From: Planctomycetota bacterium
Lineage (GTDB): Bacteria > Planctomycetota > UBA1135 > UBA2386
NCBI GenBank assembly: GCA_025459175.1
Contig: JALORC010000016.1
Location: 1-64,000, forward strand
Direction: 5' to 3'
DNA: 64,000 nucleotides
Below are positions 44,182 to 53,179 of this stretch, piece after piece. The stretch's first letter is position 1; each line of letters begins with the position of its first letter. Below the pieces are notes generated by a model, which was not told the origin of the DNA, searched no databases, and saw only the letters and a program-made list of their open reading frames with translations. The position numbers were made by a program, and so were the translations under genes.

Positions 44182-45346
44182 GCGCGGTCTCCTGCAGGCT
44201 CGCCGCCGCGGGCACCGACAGCAGCGACAGGATGCGTTGCGCCTTGTGGCTCCAGTCGAGCGCCGCGATGCGTTCGGGGTCGATGCCGGTGGTGGCCGCG
44301 GCGGCGCCGAGGTCGAGCACCCGCATCGCGGTGGCGACGAAGTCGGCGATGTCGTCGGGCTCGAACAGGCCGACCGGGTCGTGGCCCTGCAGCGTGTCCA
44401 TCACACACGGCACGCGGCTGGCGAGGATCGGCCGGCCGGCGGCGAGCGCCTCGACCAGCTTCAGCGGCGAGAAGTAGTCCGGCGCCGCGACCGGATACGG
44501 CGCCAGCACCACGTCGGCCGCCTGCAGCAGCGCGGGCATGCGTTCGTGGGCGACCGCACCTTCGTGCACGATGTCGCCGGGGAACGCGCGCATCGCCACC
44601 TCGATCGCGGCCCGCTCCGGGCCGTCGCCGACGATCCACAGCCCGCACGGTCGCTGCGCGCGCAGCGCCGCGAACGCGCGCAGCAGGAACGGCACGCCGT
44701 GCCACGGCTTCAGCGAGCCGCAGAACAGCAGCGTCGGCCGGCCGCGCAGGGCCGGCGGCTTGGTGGCGGCAGTGGCGCCGCGGAAGGCCGCCACGTCGGC
44801 GCCGTTGCCGAGCACTTCGATGCGTGCTGCGGGCACGCCGGCGGCCTGCAGCTCCTGCGCCAGCGGTTGCGACACCGCCAGCACCCGATCCGCCTGCTGC
44901 AGCACGTCGAGGCAGACGCCGCGCGCGGCGTTCGGCAGTCCGAGCTCGCGGAACGCCGCCGCTTCGCGCCACAGCGGCGCGTTGACCTCGACCAGGAACG
45001 GCACGCCCAGCTCGCGCGCGTGCGCGAGCCCGGCGAGTCCGAACAGCGACAGCCGTTCGTAGACGGCCGCGTGCGGGCCGGCGCTGTGCAGCGCCGCCAG
45101 CATCGTCTCGGCGTGGCCGAGCTGCAGCAGTTCACCGCGGCGGCCGCTCGCCTTCGGCACCGGCACGGTGCGGGCGCGATGCGGATGGAACCCCGACGTG
45201 TCGCCGGCGCGGGCCAGGAACACGTCGAGCTGGCAACCGAGCTGCGCGAACGCGGCGGCGAGGCTGCGGAAGTGCACCGAGGCACCCTTGCTGCCGTCCG
45301 GCGGGATGCCGGGATCGGCACAGACGTAGGCGATCGGCGGGTTCAT
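44171..45346 (-). CDS. Glycosyltransferase family 4, second of locus
   Basis: 391 residues from the ATG at 45344-45346, overlapping the preceding gene stop by four bases. The N-terminus IAYVCADPGIPPDGSKGASV is a distinctive acceptor-side motif. AVYERLSLFGLAGLAHARE and DRVLAVSQPLAQELQ continue the first Rossmann domain. The donor domain has LLFCGSLKPWHGVPFLLRAF, WIVGDGPERAAIE, and FSPLKLVEALAAGRPILAS, the GT4 E-x7-E region (E at KLVEAL). It transfers a sugar from a nucleotide donor in the cytoplasm. The end overlaps the ABC exporter start. Confidence 0.93.
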   Translation of the reverse strand: MNPPIAYVCADPGIPPDGSKGASVHFRSLAAAFAQLGCQLDVFLARAGDTSGFHPHRARTVPVPKASGRRGELLQLGHAETMLAALHSAGPHAAVYERLSLFGLAGLAHARELGVPFLVEVNAPLWREAAAFRELGLPNAARGVCLDVLQQADRVLAVSQPLAQELQAAGVPAARIEVLGNGADVAAFRGATAATKPPALRGRPTLLFCGSLKPWHGVPFLLRAFAALRAQRPCGLWIVGDGPERAAIEVAMRAFPGDIVHEGAVAHERMPALLQAADVVLAPYPVAAPDYFSPLKLVEALAAGRPILASRVPCVMDTLQGHDPVGLFEPDDIADFVATAMRVLDLGAAAATTGIDPERIAALDWSHKAQRILSLLSVPAAASLQETARGR

Positions 45347-46599
45347 CGCGCGGCCTCGGCGGCGCGGCGCTGGGTGCGGGGACCGTGGGCGGCGATCGCG
45401 GCCTCGAACCAGCCGTTCAGCGTGCCGGTGTTGCGCTGCAGGTCGAAGCACTGCTCGGCGCGGGTCCGACCGCGCGTCGACAGCGCGCGGCGCGCGGCGT
45501 CGTCGCGGCACAGCTTCGCGATCGCCGCGGCCAGCGGCGCGGCTTCGCCCGGTGGCACCAGCAGTCCGGCGTCGCCACCGCCGACGATCTCCTCGACGCC
45601 GCCGATCGGCGTGCTGACCACCGGCAGGCCGGCGGCGAGCGCTTCGAGCAGCACGGTCGGCAGCGCGTCGCGATTGCCGTCCTGGCCGATGATGCACGGC
45701 AGTGCCATCAGCGTCGCCTGCTGGATGAAGCCGCGCACCTCGTCGTGGTTGCGCATGCCGGCGAACTCGACGTTCTGCAGCCCGAGCCGCTGCGCCTGCG
45801 CCATCAGGGCCTGACGTTCTTCGCCGTCGCCGACCAGCACGCAGCGCGGCCGCAGGCCGTCGGCCGCCAGCATCGCCAGCGCCTCGAACAGCACGTGGAA
45901 GCCCTTCTTCTCGACCAGGCGACCGATCGCCAGCACCATCGGCGCCACCGGCTCGGTGCGCGCGCGCGGGTGGAACAGCGCCGTGTCGACACCGTTGTAG
46001 AGCACGCGCAGGTCGAGCCGTTGCTCGCCCTGGAGCTGGTCGCGGATCCACTGCCGGTTGGCCTCGCACACCGTGACCACGAACGCGCTGCGCGCAAGAA
46101 GGCTCTGGAAGCGCGCCGGCACGATGTCCTGGCGGTAGATGTCCTTGGCGTGGCAGGTGACGCTGAACGAGATGTCGGCCAGGGTCGACGCGGTGCGCGC
46201 GGCGTAGGCGGCGACGGTCGCGAAGTGCGCGTGCAGGTGCTGCACCCCGTGCTGGCCGGCCAGCAGCGCCAGGTCGATGCCCTGGCCGAGCAGCGCCCAA
46301 AGGTCCGGGCGGGCCGCGGTCAGCAGGTCGTCGAACTCGCCGAGCAGCGCCGCCGACTTCTCGCGCAGCAGCTGGCGGTGCTTCTGCAGGTGCAGCAACC
46401 AGGCGTCCGGCTTGCGGGTCGGCAGGTAGACCACCGGCCGCTGCAGTTCGGCGAGGCCGCGATGGAACACGCCGTCGTCGGGCCGGTTCAGCGCGAACAC
46501 CGTCACCTGCGCACCGTGGCGCTGCAGCGCCAGGATCTCGTTCAGCACGAACGTCTCCGACGCGCGCGGGAACTTCTTCAACACGTAGCCGATGTGCAT
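45343..46599 (-). CDS. Glycosyltransferase family 4, first of locus
   Basis: 418 residues from the ATG at 46597-46599. It begins MHIGYVLKKFPRASETFVLNE, a well-known N-terminus of exopolysaccharide GT4 enzymes (the PxxSETF motif). HAHFATVAAYAARTA and FSVTCHAKDIYRQDI follow. The donor domain has VLAIGRLVEKKGFHVLFEAL, CVLVGDGEERQALM, and DALPTVLLEALAAGLPVVST with the E-x7-E region. It likely adds one of the sugars of the exported glycan. It begins 10 bases after the stop of the upstream COG4671-like glycosyltransferase. Confidence 0.94.
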   Translation of the reverse strand: MHIGYVLKKFPRASETFVLNEILALQRHGAQVTVFALNRPDDGVFHRGLAELQRPVVYLPTRKPDAWLLHLQKHRQLLREKSAALLGEFDDLLTAARPDLWALLGQGIDLALLAGQHGVQHLHAHFATVAAYAARTASTLADISFSVTCHAKDIYRQDIVPARFQSLLARSAFVVTVCEANRQWIRDQLQGEQRLDLRVLYNGVDTALFHPRARTEPVAPMVLAIGRLVEKKGFHVLFEALAMLAADGLRPRCVLVGDGEERQALMAQAQRLGLQNVEFAGMRNHDEVRGFIQQATLMALPCIIGQDGNRDALPTVLLEALAAGLPVVSTPIGGVEEIVGGGDAGLLVPPGEAAPLAAAIAKLCRDDAARRALSTRGRTRAEQCFDLQRNTGTLNGWFEAAIAAHGPRTQRRAAEAAR

Positions 46600-46609
46600 G
46601 GGTGGGGTC

Positions 46610-47869
46610 TCAGCTGCCGAAGCGGGCGAACGAACGGGTGCGGGGGTTGCGGTTGCGCACCAGCTGCATGCAGGTGCGGGCGGCGACGTCGGCGCCACAG
46701 CCGGTGAACGGGTGGGCCGCCGGGGCCCGGTGCGCGGCGGCGAGCGCGCTGCGCAGCGCGTCGGCGGTCGCGTGCGGATCGGCGACGTCGGCGGCGTCGA
46801 GCAGGTGCAGCAGGCCGCGTTCGGCGAGCCGGCGGCAGCGTTCCCACTGTTCCTCGCGCGGTGAGCGGCGCGGCCAGACCAGCAGCGGCACGCCGCGCAC
46901 GAGGCTCTCGTAGACGGTGTTGTAGCCGCCCATGCCGACCACCAGGTCGGCGCTCGCGAGCAGCTGCGGCATCGCGTCGGTGCTGCGCTGCAGCAGGATG
47001 CGGCGATCGCCCTGCACCGCACGCACGAGGTCGGCGAACGCCGGCTCCGGCAGCAGCGGGCCGGCGATGATCGTCACCAGCAGCGACTCGCCGCGCAGCG
47101 GTCCACGCAGCGCCGCGACGGTCGCGCGCAGCAGTTCGTAGCCGTCCTCGCCACCGCCGGTGGTGACGACGACGTGCGGCGGCTGGTTCGGCTGCGAACG
47201 GATCCGGCCGCCGCGCATCGCCGCCGGCACCACCGGCCCGGTGAACGTCACCTTGGCGGCGACGTCGTCGGGGAACCCGTATTCCGTGACCGGGTCGAAC
47301 ACCGAGCGCTCGCCGTAGACCAGCACGTGGTCGTAGCAGTCGCGCAGCACGTCGAACACGCGATCGCGTTGCAGTTCGGCGCGCGCGCGCAGCGGCGTGT
47401 CGAGCACGTCGCGCATGCCGAGCACGATGCGGGTCGGCATGTGGTCGTGGCGCAGGCGCTGCAGCACCGGCAACAGTTCGCCACCGGGGCCGGTCGGCGT
47501 GTGGTCGACCAGCAGCAGGTCGGGGCGGAACGAGCGCACGGTGGCCGTGATCAGGTCGCTGCGCAGCGTCGACACCTCGGCGAACGGCATCGGCAGCCGC
47601 CGCGCGATGTAGTCGCCGTTCTCGCTCTTGCCGATCGACGGCAGCTTGACCAGGTCGCAGCGCTCCGGCAGCGGGAACAAATCCGGCACCGGCGAGCCGG
47701 TCAGGCACAGCGCGTGCACGTGCGGACCGCGTGCGCACAGGGCGGTCGCCAGGGTGACGCTGCGCCGCAAGTGGCCGAGCCCGAACGAGTCGTGGCTGTA
47801 GGTCAGGACCCGGAACGGTCGGCGACCCTGGTGGTCGTCGGTCGGGGGGAGGTTGGGCTCGGCGTCCAT
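46610..47869 (-). CDS. COG4671/MurG-like (GT28-fold) glycosyltransferase
   Basis: 419 residues. The N-terminal RVLTYSHDSFGLGHLRRSVTL is the hallmark of the COG4671 group of predicted glycosyltransferases, related to MurG. LLLVDHTPTGPGGELLPVL and GMRDVLDTP lie in the first domain. The donor domain has HVVVTTGGGEDGYELL, and ASADLVVGMGGYNTVYESL, where the Gly-Gly-x-Asn-T pattern matches the UDP-sugar-binding loop of MurG-like enzymes. First gene of the nine-gene leftward run. 202 bases separate it from the divergent beta-propeller gene. Confidence 0.88.
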   Translation of the reverse strand: MDAEPNLPPTDDHQGRRPFRVLTYSHDSFGLGHLRRSVTLATALCARGPHVHALCLTGSPVPDLFPLPERCDLVKLPSIGKSENGDYIARRLPMPFAEVSTLRSDLITATVRSFRPDLLLVDHTPTGPGGELLPVLQRLRHDHMPTRIVLGMRDVLDTPLRARAELQRDRVFDVLRDCYDHVLVYGERSVFDPVTEYGFPDDVAAKVTFTGPVVPAAMRGGRIRSQPNQPPHVVVTTGGGEDGYELLRATVAALRGPLRGESLLVTIIAGPLLPEPAFADLVRAVQGDRRILLQRSTDAMPQLLASADLVVGMGGYNTVYESLVRGVPLLVWPRRSPREEQWERCRRLAERGLLHLLDAADVADPHATADALRSALAAAHRAPAAHPFTGCGADVAARTCMQLVRNRNPRTRSFARFGS

Positions 47870-47983
47870 GCGCGGGTCTTGAACTCAAGGCTTGTGCCAA
47901 CGACGTCCCGGGCCGGAACTGTTCGGAACCCGGACGCCACGGGGGCATCGGCGTCCGCAAGGCGCACGCCCAAGGCGGGAGGG

Positions 47984-47989
47984 TATGAT
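47984..47989 (+). promoter_or_regulatory. Candidate -10 element for beta-propeller/peroxidase operon
   Basis: TATGAT at 47984-47989 matches five of six bases of the sigma-70 -10 consensus TATAAT. No good -35 box lies 16-18 bases upstream. If used, transcription would start near 47996 and the leader would contain the nested hairpin at 48011-48056. Confidence 0.35.
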
Positions 47990-48010
47990 CCGAAGTCCTT
48001 TTTGGGAAAG

Positions 48011-48056
48011 AACCTTCGACGGCTACGCATCTATGCGTAGGGCTGGCGCGAAGGTT
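48011..48056. promoter_or_regulatory. Nested hairpin just upstream of beta-propeller gene
   Basis: Inner stem: CTACGCAT (48023-48030) pairs perfectly with ATGCGTAG (48033-48040), leaving only 2 bases between. Outer stem: AACCTTCG (48011-48018) pairs perfectly with CGAAGGTT (48049-48056). Two perfect 8-bp stems nested in 46 bases end 15 bases before the start codon at 48072. The 2-base turn suggests the inner repeat works as a DNA palindrome or opens to a 4-base loop in RNA. It could be a leader RNA controlling translation, or tandem operator sites. Confidence 0.5.
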
Positions 48057-48071
48057 GCTTGAGCCACTCCC

Positions 48072-49727
48072 ATGCCCACACTCCACCCAGCTTTTGTGTG
48101 CTCTGGTCTCTCCCTGTTGCTCGCCTCGGCTTGCCCGGCCCAGGCGGTCACGCTGATGGCAGGGGATCCCGCCGGCGCGGTCGACGTAAAGATCGTCGAG
48201 CCGTGGCTCGGCAGCGGCAGCCAGACGACCCTGTTGTCGCAGGTACTGCTGCGGTCGGTCAACATGACCGCACGCACAGCCAATGAAGCCGGGGAACTGG
48301 ATCGGGTCCGGGTCGTGCCGGCGCACGGGCGCGAACGCATCGAGTTCCCGGACGGTGCGCGGCTCTACGTCTACGAGCGGTCGTCGCCGACTCGCCACGG
48401 GTTGCTGTTCGTGCCGCCGAGCGGGCGCGCGCGGATCGTGCTCGAGGGCGCGGAGCAACTCGACCTGCCGTTGGCGGTCGCCTCCGACGCGCGCCACCTC
48501 GCGTTCGCACGCGGCACCGAGCTGACGCTGGTGCGACTCGACAGCTCGAACTTCCCCGGGACTGCTTCCGCCGTGCGGACCCTGACCGTCGGCCAGTCGG
48601 TGATCGCCGCAAGCTTGGTGGTCGGCAGCTCGCACTGCTTCTTCATCACCGATGACGATCGAGTGCATCGTCTCGCGCTGACCGCGACCGCCATGCCCGA
48701 GGACGTGACGCCGGTTGGCAACAGCTCGCCGCGCCAGAGCGAAGCGCTGGCGATCTCCGGCGACGGCAGCACGGTCGCGTTCCTGCGGGGGCAGTTGACC
48801 GATCGATACGCGGCGTGGGTGGTCGGCAGTTCCGGCCCGGCCCGCCGCATGCCGCTGCCCGAGCGTGAATATCGCGAGCCCGAGTACCTGCCGACCGGCA
48901 ACGGCCAGCCGCACCTGCTGCTGAACCACAGCGGCAGCCGGCTGATGGTCACCGAGATCGACATCGAGGACGAGCTGCACTTCGTCGACACCGCGGCGGG
49001 TGGCACGGCGGCGTGGATGACCGGCGACGCCTCGTTCGCCGAGTACATCGGCACCCACATCCTGCCGTCGTTCGCCGGCAACCGGTTGCTGTTCGCGTCG
49101 GGCCACCAGGGCTGGATGGACTGGTATGCGATGCAGCCGGACGGTGCGATCGTCAACGTGTCGATGACCGGTTCGCCGGAGCCGCAGTTCCTGCTCGGTG
49201 CGCTCGACGTGCAGAAGCGGTTCACGCTGGCCGGCGGCACCGCGCTCGCCACCGAGTCGTTCGGCGCGGTCGAGCGGCTGCGGCGGCTGGATCCCGCCGG
49301 CGGCACCGCGGTGCTGTTCAGCGACCTGGTGCAGCCGCCGCAGGTCGGCGCCGCGATCGGCGGTGCGCCCGACCTGCGCATCGTCGGCGCCGGTGGCGAA
49401 CGCATTCTCGACGGCGTGCACGGCCAGCTCGCCCTCATGGTTCCGCCCGGCATCAGCCTCACCGATCCGGTGCGCGGGCCGCAGGGTTGGCGCGCGACCT
49501 ACGCGCACCTGGCGGTCGGCATCGGCGTGCCGGTGCTGCTGCTCGCCGACGGCACGCCGTTGCTCGGCACGCCGGCGCTCGGCATGGCGCAGCTGGCGTG
49601 GACGGCGGCGGGGGAGCTGGTGGTCTGCTGGCCCGATCGCCTCGAGGTCTATGGCAGTCAGGGCGTGCGCATCCTGCCGCACTCGGCCGCTGTCGCGACC
49701 GCGGTGATCTCGGGCGCCGGTGGCTGA
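48072..49727 (+). CDS. Secreted beta-propeller-like protein, function unknown
   Basis: 551 residues from the ATG at 48072, with a signal peptide (FVCSGLSLLLASACPAQA). The rest is made of repeated beta blades like those of TolB/WD40-like propellers: DARHLAFARGTELTLVRLDS, SGDGSTVAFLRGQLTDRYAA, NHSGSRLMVTEIDIEDELHF and RLLFASGHQGWMDWYAMQPD. No catalytic motif is seen. It is followed by the di-haem peroxidase gene after 13 bases, so the two are probably co-transcribed; a periplasmic partner or surface protein role is an inference. A structured leader lies just upstream. Confidence 0.72.
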   Translation: MPTLHPAFVCSGLSLLLASACPAQAVTLMAGDPAGAVDVKIVEPWLGSGSQTTLLSQVLLRSVNMTARTANEAGELDRVRVVPAHGRERIEFPDGARLYVYERSSPTRHGLLFVPPSGRARIVLEGAEQLDLPLAVASDARHLAFARGTELTLVRLDSSNFPGTASAVRTLTVGQSVIAASLVVGSSHCFFITDDDRVHRLALTATAMPEDVTPVGNSSPRQSEALAISGDGSTVAFLRGQLTDRYAAWVVGSSGPARRMPLPEREYREPEYLPTGNGQPHLLLNHSGSRLMVTEIDIEDELHFVDTAAGGTAAWMTGDASFAEYIGTHILPSFAGNRLLFASGHQGWMDWYAMQPDGAIVNVSMTGSPEPQFLLGALDVQKRFTLAGGTALATESFGAVERLRRLDPAGGTAVLFSDLVQPPQVGAAIGGAPDLRIVGAGGERILDGVHGQLALMVPPGISLTDPVRGPQGWRATYAHLAVGIGVPVLLLADGTPLLGTPALGMAQLAWTAAGELVVCWPDRLEVYGSQGVRILPHSAAVATAVISGAGG

Positions 49728-49740
49728 ACGAGGCGAGACG

Positions 49741-51354
49741 ATGACCAGCACGCTGACTGCCCTGTTGTCGTTCTTCTGCCTCGCCACCGCGAGCGTGGCG
49801 CAGGCTCCGCTCGGGGCCGCGCCGGCGCCGGCGGCGAACCCGACCACGGCAGCCAAGTCCGTGCTCGGCAAGGTGCTGTTCTGGGACGAGCAGCTGGCCA
49901 GCAACGGCCGCATGGCCTGCGGCACCTGCCACCTGCCGGAGTTCGGCGGCGGCGATGCGCGCCGGCGCCGCCATCCGGGCAACGACGGCATCCTGAACAA
50001 CGCCGACGACACCTGGGGCTCGCCCGGAGTCGAGCGTCGCTCGGCGCTGGGCCAGTACGTGGCCGATCCGAGGTTCGGCTTCGGCGAGCAGGTGACGCCG
50101 CGCGCCGCGCTGTCGGTGGCGATGGCAGCCTGGTTCCCCGAGCAGTTCTGGGACGGCCGCGGCGGCGACCAGCTGCGCGATCCGGAGACCAACGTGCTGC
50201 TGATCGCGAACGGGGCTTCGCTCGAGGCGCAGTCGCTGCACCCGCTGCGCAGCGAGGTCGAGATGGCGCGCGAGGGGCGCAGCTGGACGGAGATCCGCAC
50301 GCGGCTCGCCGGCATCGCGCCGCTGGCGCTCGCCACCGACCTGCCGGCCGACGTGCAGCAGGCGCTGGCGGCCGCACCGAGCTATCCGGCCCTGTTCGCG
50401 GCAGCGTTCGGGGATCCGGCGATCACGCTGGGCCGCGTGGCGATGGCATTGGCCAGCTACCAGCGCTCGGTGGTGCCGAACCAGACGCCGTGGGACCTGC
50501 ACGCGGCCGGCGTGCCGAACGCGTTGACGCCGGACCAGCTCGCCGGTCTGCAGATCTACGAGGGCGAGGCCGGCTGTGCTTCGTGCCACACGACCGGGCT
50601 GTTCACCGATCTGCAGTTCCGTGCGCTCGGGGTGGTGCCGGTGAGCCAGGATCCTGGCCGCGGCGGGGTCACCGGCCAGTCCGCGGACCTCGGTGCGTTC
50701 AAGGTGCCGAGCTTGCGCAACGCGGCGTTGAAGTCGACCTTCCTGCACAACGGTCGCTTCACGACGATGGCGCAGGTCGTCAACTTCTACCGCAACGGCG
50801 CCGGCACCTTCACGCCGAAGGACTCGCTGATCCAGCCGTTCGGCATCGACCCGGTGGAGACGCAGCAGCTGCTCGACTTCCTCGAGCATGGACTGGTCGA
50901 TCCGCGCGCGCGCAACCGCACCGCGCCGTTCGATCGGCCGACGTTGTTCAGCGAGCAGCAGCCCCTCGGCGCCAATCTGTTCGGTAACGCCACCGCGGTC
51001 GCGGGTAGGACACCGGAACTGCTGGCCCAGATGCCGCTGTTCCTCGGCAATCCGGAATGGAGCGTCGGGTTCGCCAATGGCCCGGCGAACGGCCCGGGCT
51101 GGTTCGTGCTCGGTCTGCTGCCCGCGGCGCCGGGTGCGCAGCTGTCGGGCGTGGCGCTGAACGTGGTGCCCGACGCGTTCGCGCTGGTGCTGCCGTTGGT
51201 GCTCGACGGCGCGGGGCGGAACACGCTGGTGCTGCCGCTGCCGTTCGCGCCGCAGCTGCGCGGCATCCCGCTGCTCGGTCAAGGCCTGGTCGGCACCCCG
51301 GTCGGGGCGCCGCTGTTCGGCGGCACGCGCGGGGCCTCGTTCGTGATCCGCTGA
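49741..51354 (+). CDS. Di-haem cytochrome c peroxidase (CcpA/MauG family) with extra C-terminal domain
   Basis: 537 residues from the ATG at 49741 (GAGGCGAG upstream). A signal peptide ends ATASVAQA. The two haem c sites are C60-x-x-C63-H64 (CGTCH) and C279-x-x-C282-H283 (CASCH). GRMACGTCHLPEFGG, FWDGRGGDQLRDPE and KVPSLRNAALKSTFLHNGRF are family landmarks; the last contains the distal-side region of the second haem. It reduces hydrogen peroxide or modifies a partner protein in the periplasm. Residues about 410-537 (FANGPANGPGWFVLGLLPAA and following) are beta-rich and resemble the C-terminal module of the lectin and of 33170-34207. This extension is absent from typical peroxidases of about 350 residues. 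Confidence 0.92.
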   Translation: MTSTLTALLSFFCLATASVAQAPLGAAPAPAANPTTAAKSVLGKVLFWDEQLASNGRMACGTCHLPEFGGGDARRRRHPGNDGILNNADDTWGSPGVERRSALGQYVADPRFGFGEQVTPRAALSVAMAAWFPEQFWDGRGGDQLRDPETNVLLIANGASLEAQSLHPLRSEVEMAREGRSWTEIRTRLAGIAPLALATDLPADVQQALAAAPSYPALFAAAFGDPAITLGRVAMALASYQRSVVPNQTPWDLHAAGVPNALTPDQLAGLQIYEGEAGCASCHTTGLFTDLQFRALGVVPVSQDPGRGGVTGQSADLGAFKVPSLRNAALKSTFLHNGRFTTMAQVVNFYRNGAGTFTPKDSLIQPFGIDPVETQQLLDFLEHGLVDPRARNRTAPFDRPTLFSEQQPLGANLFGNATAVAGRTPELLAQMPLFLGNPEWSVGFANGPANGPGWFVLGLLPAAPGAQLSGVALNVVPDAFALVLPLVLDGAGRNTLVLPLPFAPQLRGIPLLGQGLVGTPVGAPLFGGTRGASFVIR

Positions 51355-51420
51355 GCCGATCAACGTGCAGCAGTGCCGCGCCGGAGCGTCGTGCAGCGCG
51401 CTTCGCCATGCCGGGCCGCT

Positions 51421-53094
51421 TCAGCGCGCCTGCAGCTGCATCCAGAAGTTGCGATCGAGTTCGACGGTCGTGCCCACGCCGGCAACCGCTCCAGCGGACG
51501 GCACCAGTGCGGGCTGTTGGCCCAGCTCGACCCGCCGCGGCACCCCGTCGAGGCGCAGCACCACCGGCGCCCGGAAGCCGTCGACGACGTCCTCGAACCA
51601 CGCCTCGACCTTGCCGTCGATGGCGCGCCAGCACACCACCGGCACCTTGGTGCCACGCAGGTACTGGTCGAACACCTTGCCGAAGTCGCGACCGCAGGCG
51701 CGGCTGATGTAGGCCTCGACCTCGGCGGTGCCGACGGTGCGGTGCCGGAACTCACGATTGAGCCCGCGCAGCATCGCGCGCCAGCGGCGGTCGTCGTCGA
51801 GCATGTGCCGCATGGTGTGCAGCATGTTGCCGCCCTTGTAGTACATGTCGCCGGAGCCGGACTTGTTGACGCCGTAGGTGCCGATGATCGGCTCGTCGTT
51901 CTGGATCAGCGCGCGACAGCCGATCACGTAGTCCTGCGCCTCCTCGGCGCTGAAGTGGTACTCGACGAACAGGTTCTCGGCGTAGTTGGCGAAGCTCTCG
52001 TGGATCCACATGTCGGCGGCGTCGCGCATTGAGATGTTGTTGCCCCACCACTCGTGCGCCGACTCGTGCACGATGATGAAGTCGAACTTCAGCCCGACGC
52101 CGGTGCGGCTGAGGTCGCGCCCGAGGTAGCCGTTGCGGAAGCCGTTGCCGTAGGTCACCGAGCTCTGGTGCTCCATGCCGAGGTACGGCACCACCACCAG
52201 CTTGTAGCCGTCCTCGTAGAACGGGTAGCGGCCGAACCAGTGCTCGAACGCGGCCAGCGTGCGCGGCACCTCGACGAACTGGCGCTCGGCCTGTTCGACC
52301 TGGTGCGCGAGCACCCAGTACTGCAGATCCAGCGTGCCGCCCTCGCCCTCGTACTTGCCGTCGATCGACACGTAGTTGCCGATGTTGACGTTGACGCCGT
52401 AGTTGTTGATCGGGTTCACCACGCGCCAGTGGAAGGTGCGGGTCTGCCGCGCGTCGTCGGCGGTGGTGGCGATCAGCCGGCCGTTGGCGACGGCGGTCAG
52501 CGCCGCCGGCACCGTCACGTGCAGATCCATGCCGCGGTCGGGTTCGTCGGCGCCGTGGTCCTTGTTCGGCCACCAGATGCTGGCGCCGATGCCCTGGCAG
52601 GTGGTGGCGATGAAGTCGAGGCCGTGTTCGTCCTTCTGCCACGACAGACCGCCGCTCCACGGCGGTCGGGTGCTGACCCGCGGCTTGCCCTCGTAGCGGA
52701 CCACGATGCTGTGCTCGGCCCCGGCCGGCAGTCGGTCCGGGAAGCTGACCCACCAGACGTTGCCCTCGCGTTCGAACGCGAGCGCCCGGTCTTGGTGCTC
52801 CACCGCGGTGATCGCGAGCGGCGGCTGCAGATCGATCTGCATGCGGCTGCCGGCGGTCAGGGTCTTGAACGTGATCGTGTTGCTGCCGCGCAGCGACCGG
52901 GTCGCCGGCAGCACCTCGAGCGCGAGCGCATAGTGCTGCACGTCCCACCACGCGCGCTCGGGCGAGATCGAGCCGCGCAGCTGGTCCTGACGGGCGGCGG
53001 CGCCGGGTTCCGGTTCTTGCTGGCTCTGGAGCGGGACGGCGAGAAGGGCCAGGACGGCTGCCGGGCAGCTTCGGCGCAGGGGGACTCGTGGCAT
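51421..53094 (-). CDS. M1-family zinc aminopeptidase, secreted
   Basis: 557 residues from the ATG at 53092-53094, which starts a signal peptide (MPRVPLRRSCPAAVLALLAV). An N-terminal beta domain (SLRGSNTITFKTL, IVVRYEGKP) precedes the catalytic thermolysin-like domain: substrate motif YLGMEHQSS (GxMEN-like with His for Asn) and zinc site H343-E344-S-A-H347 (IVHESAHEWWGN) with the downstream Glu in WIHESFANYAE. It likely removes N-terminal residues from peptides outside the cytoplasm; it lacks the long C-terminal helical domain of PepN. The altered GMEH motif may change N-terminal recognition. Confidence 0.93.
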   Translation of the reverse strand: MPRVPLRRSCPAAVLALLAVPLQSQQEPEPGAAARQDQLRGSISPERAWWDVQHYALALEVLPATRSLRGSNTITFKTLTAGSRMQIDLQPPLAITAVEHQDRALAFEREGNVWWVSFPDRLPAGAEHSIVVRYEGKPRVSTRPPWSGGLSWQKDEHGLDFIATTCQGIGASIWWPNKDHGADEPDRGMDLHVTVPAALTAVANGRLIATTADDARQTRTFHWRVVNPINNYGVNVNIGNYVSIDGKYEGEGGTLDLQYWVLAHQVEQAERQFVEVPRTLAAFEHWFGRYPFYEDGYKLVVVPYLGMEHQSSVTYGNGFRNGYLGRDLSRTGVGLKFDFIIVHESAHEWWGNNISMRDAADMWIHESFANYAENLFVEYHFSAEEAQDYVIGCRALIQNDEPIIGTYGVNKSGSGDMYYKGGNMLHTMRHMLDDDRRWRAMLRGLNREFRHRTVGTAEVEAYISRACGRDFGKVFDQYLRGTKVPVVCWRAIDGKVEAWFEDVVDGFRAPVVLRLDGVPRRVELGQQPALVPSAGAVAGVGTTVELDRNFWMQLQAR

Positions 53095-53179
53095 ACGGAT
53101 CGCGCTGGAGGAAGCGCGCAATGTAGTGCCGCGCGGCAGGCGTTGGCACTGCGGTCTGCCCCGAGCACGGCCCGGAAGG

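Noticed and set aside
46578..50336. Open frame of about 1250 codons antisense to the propeller and peroxidase genes
   Set aside because: No domain or signal; it spans several convincing genes on the other strand and in the other frames. High-GC shadow.
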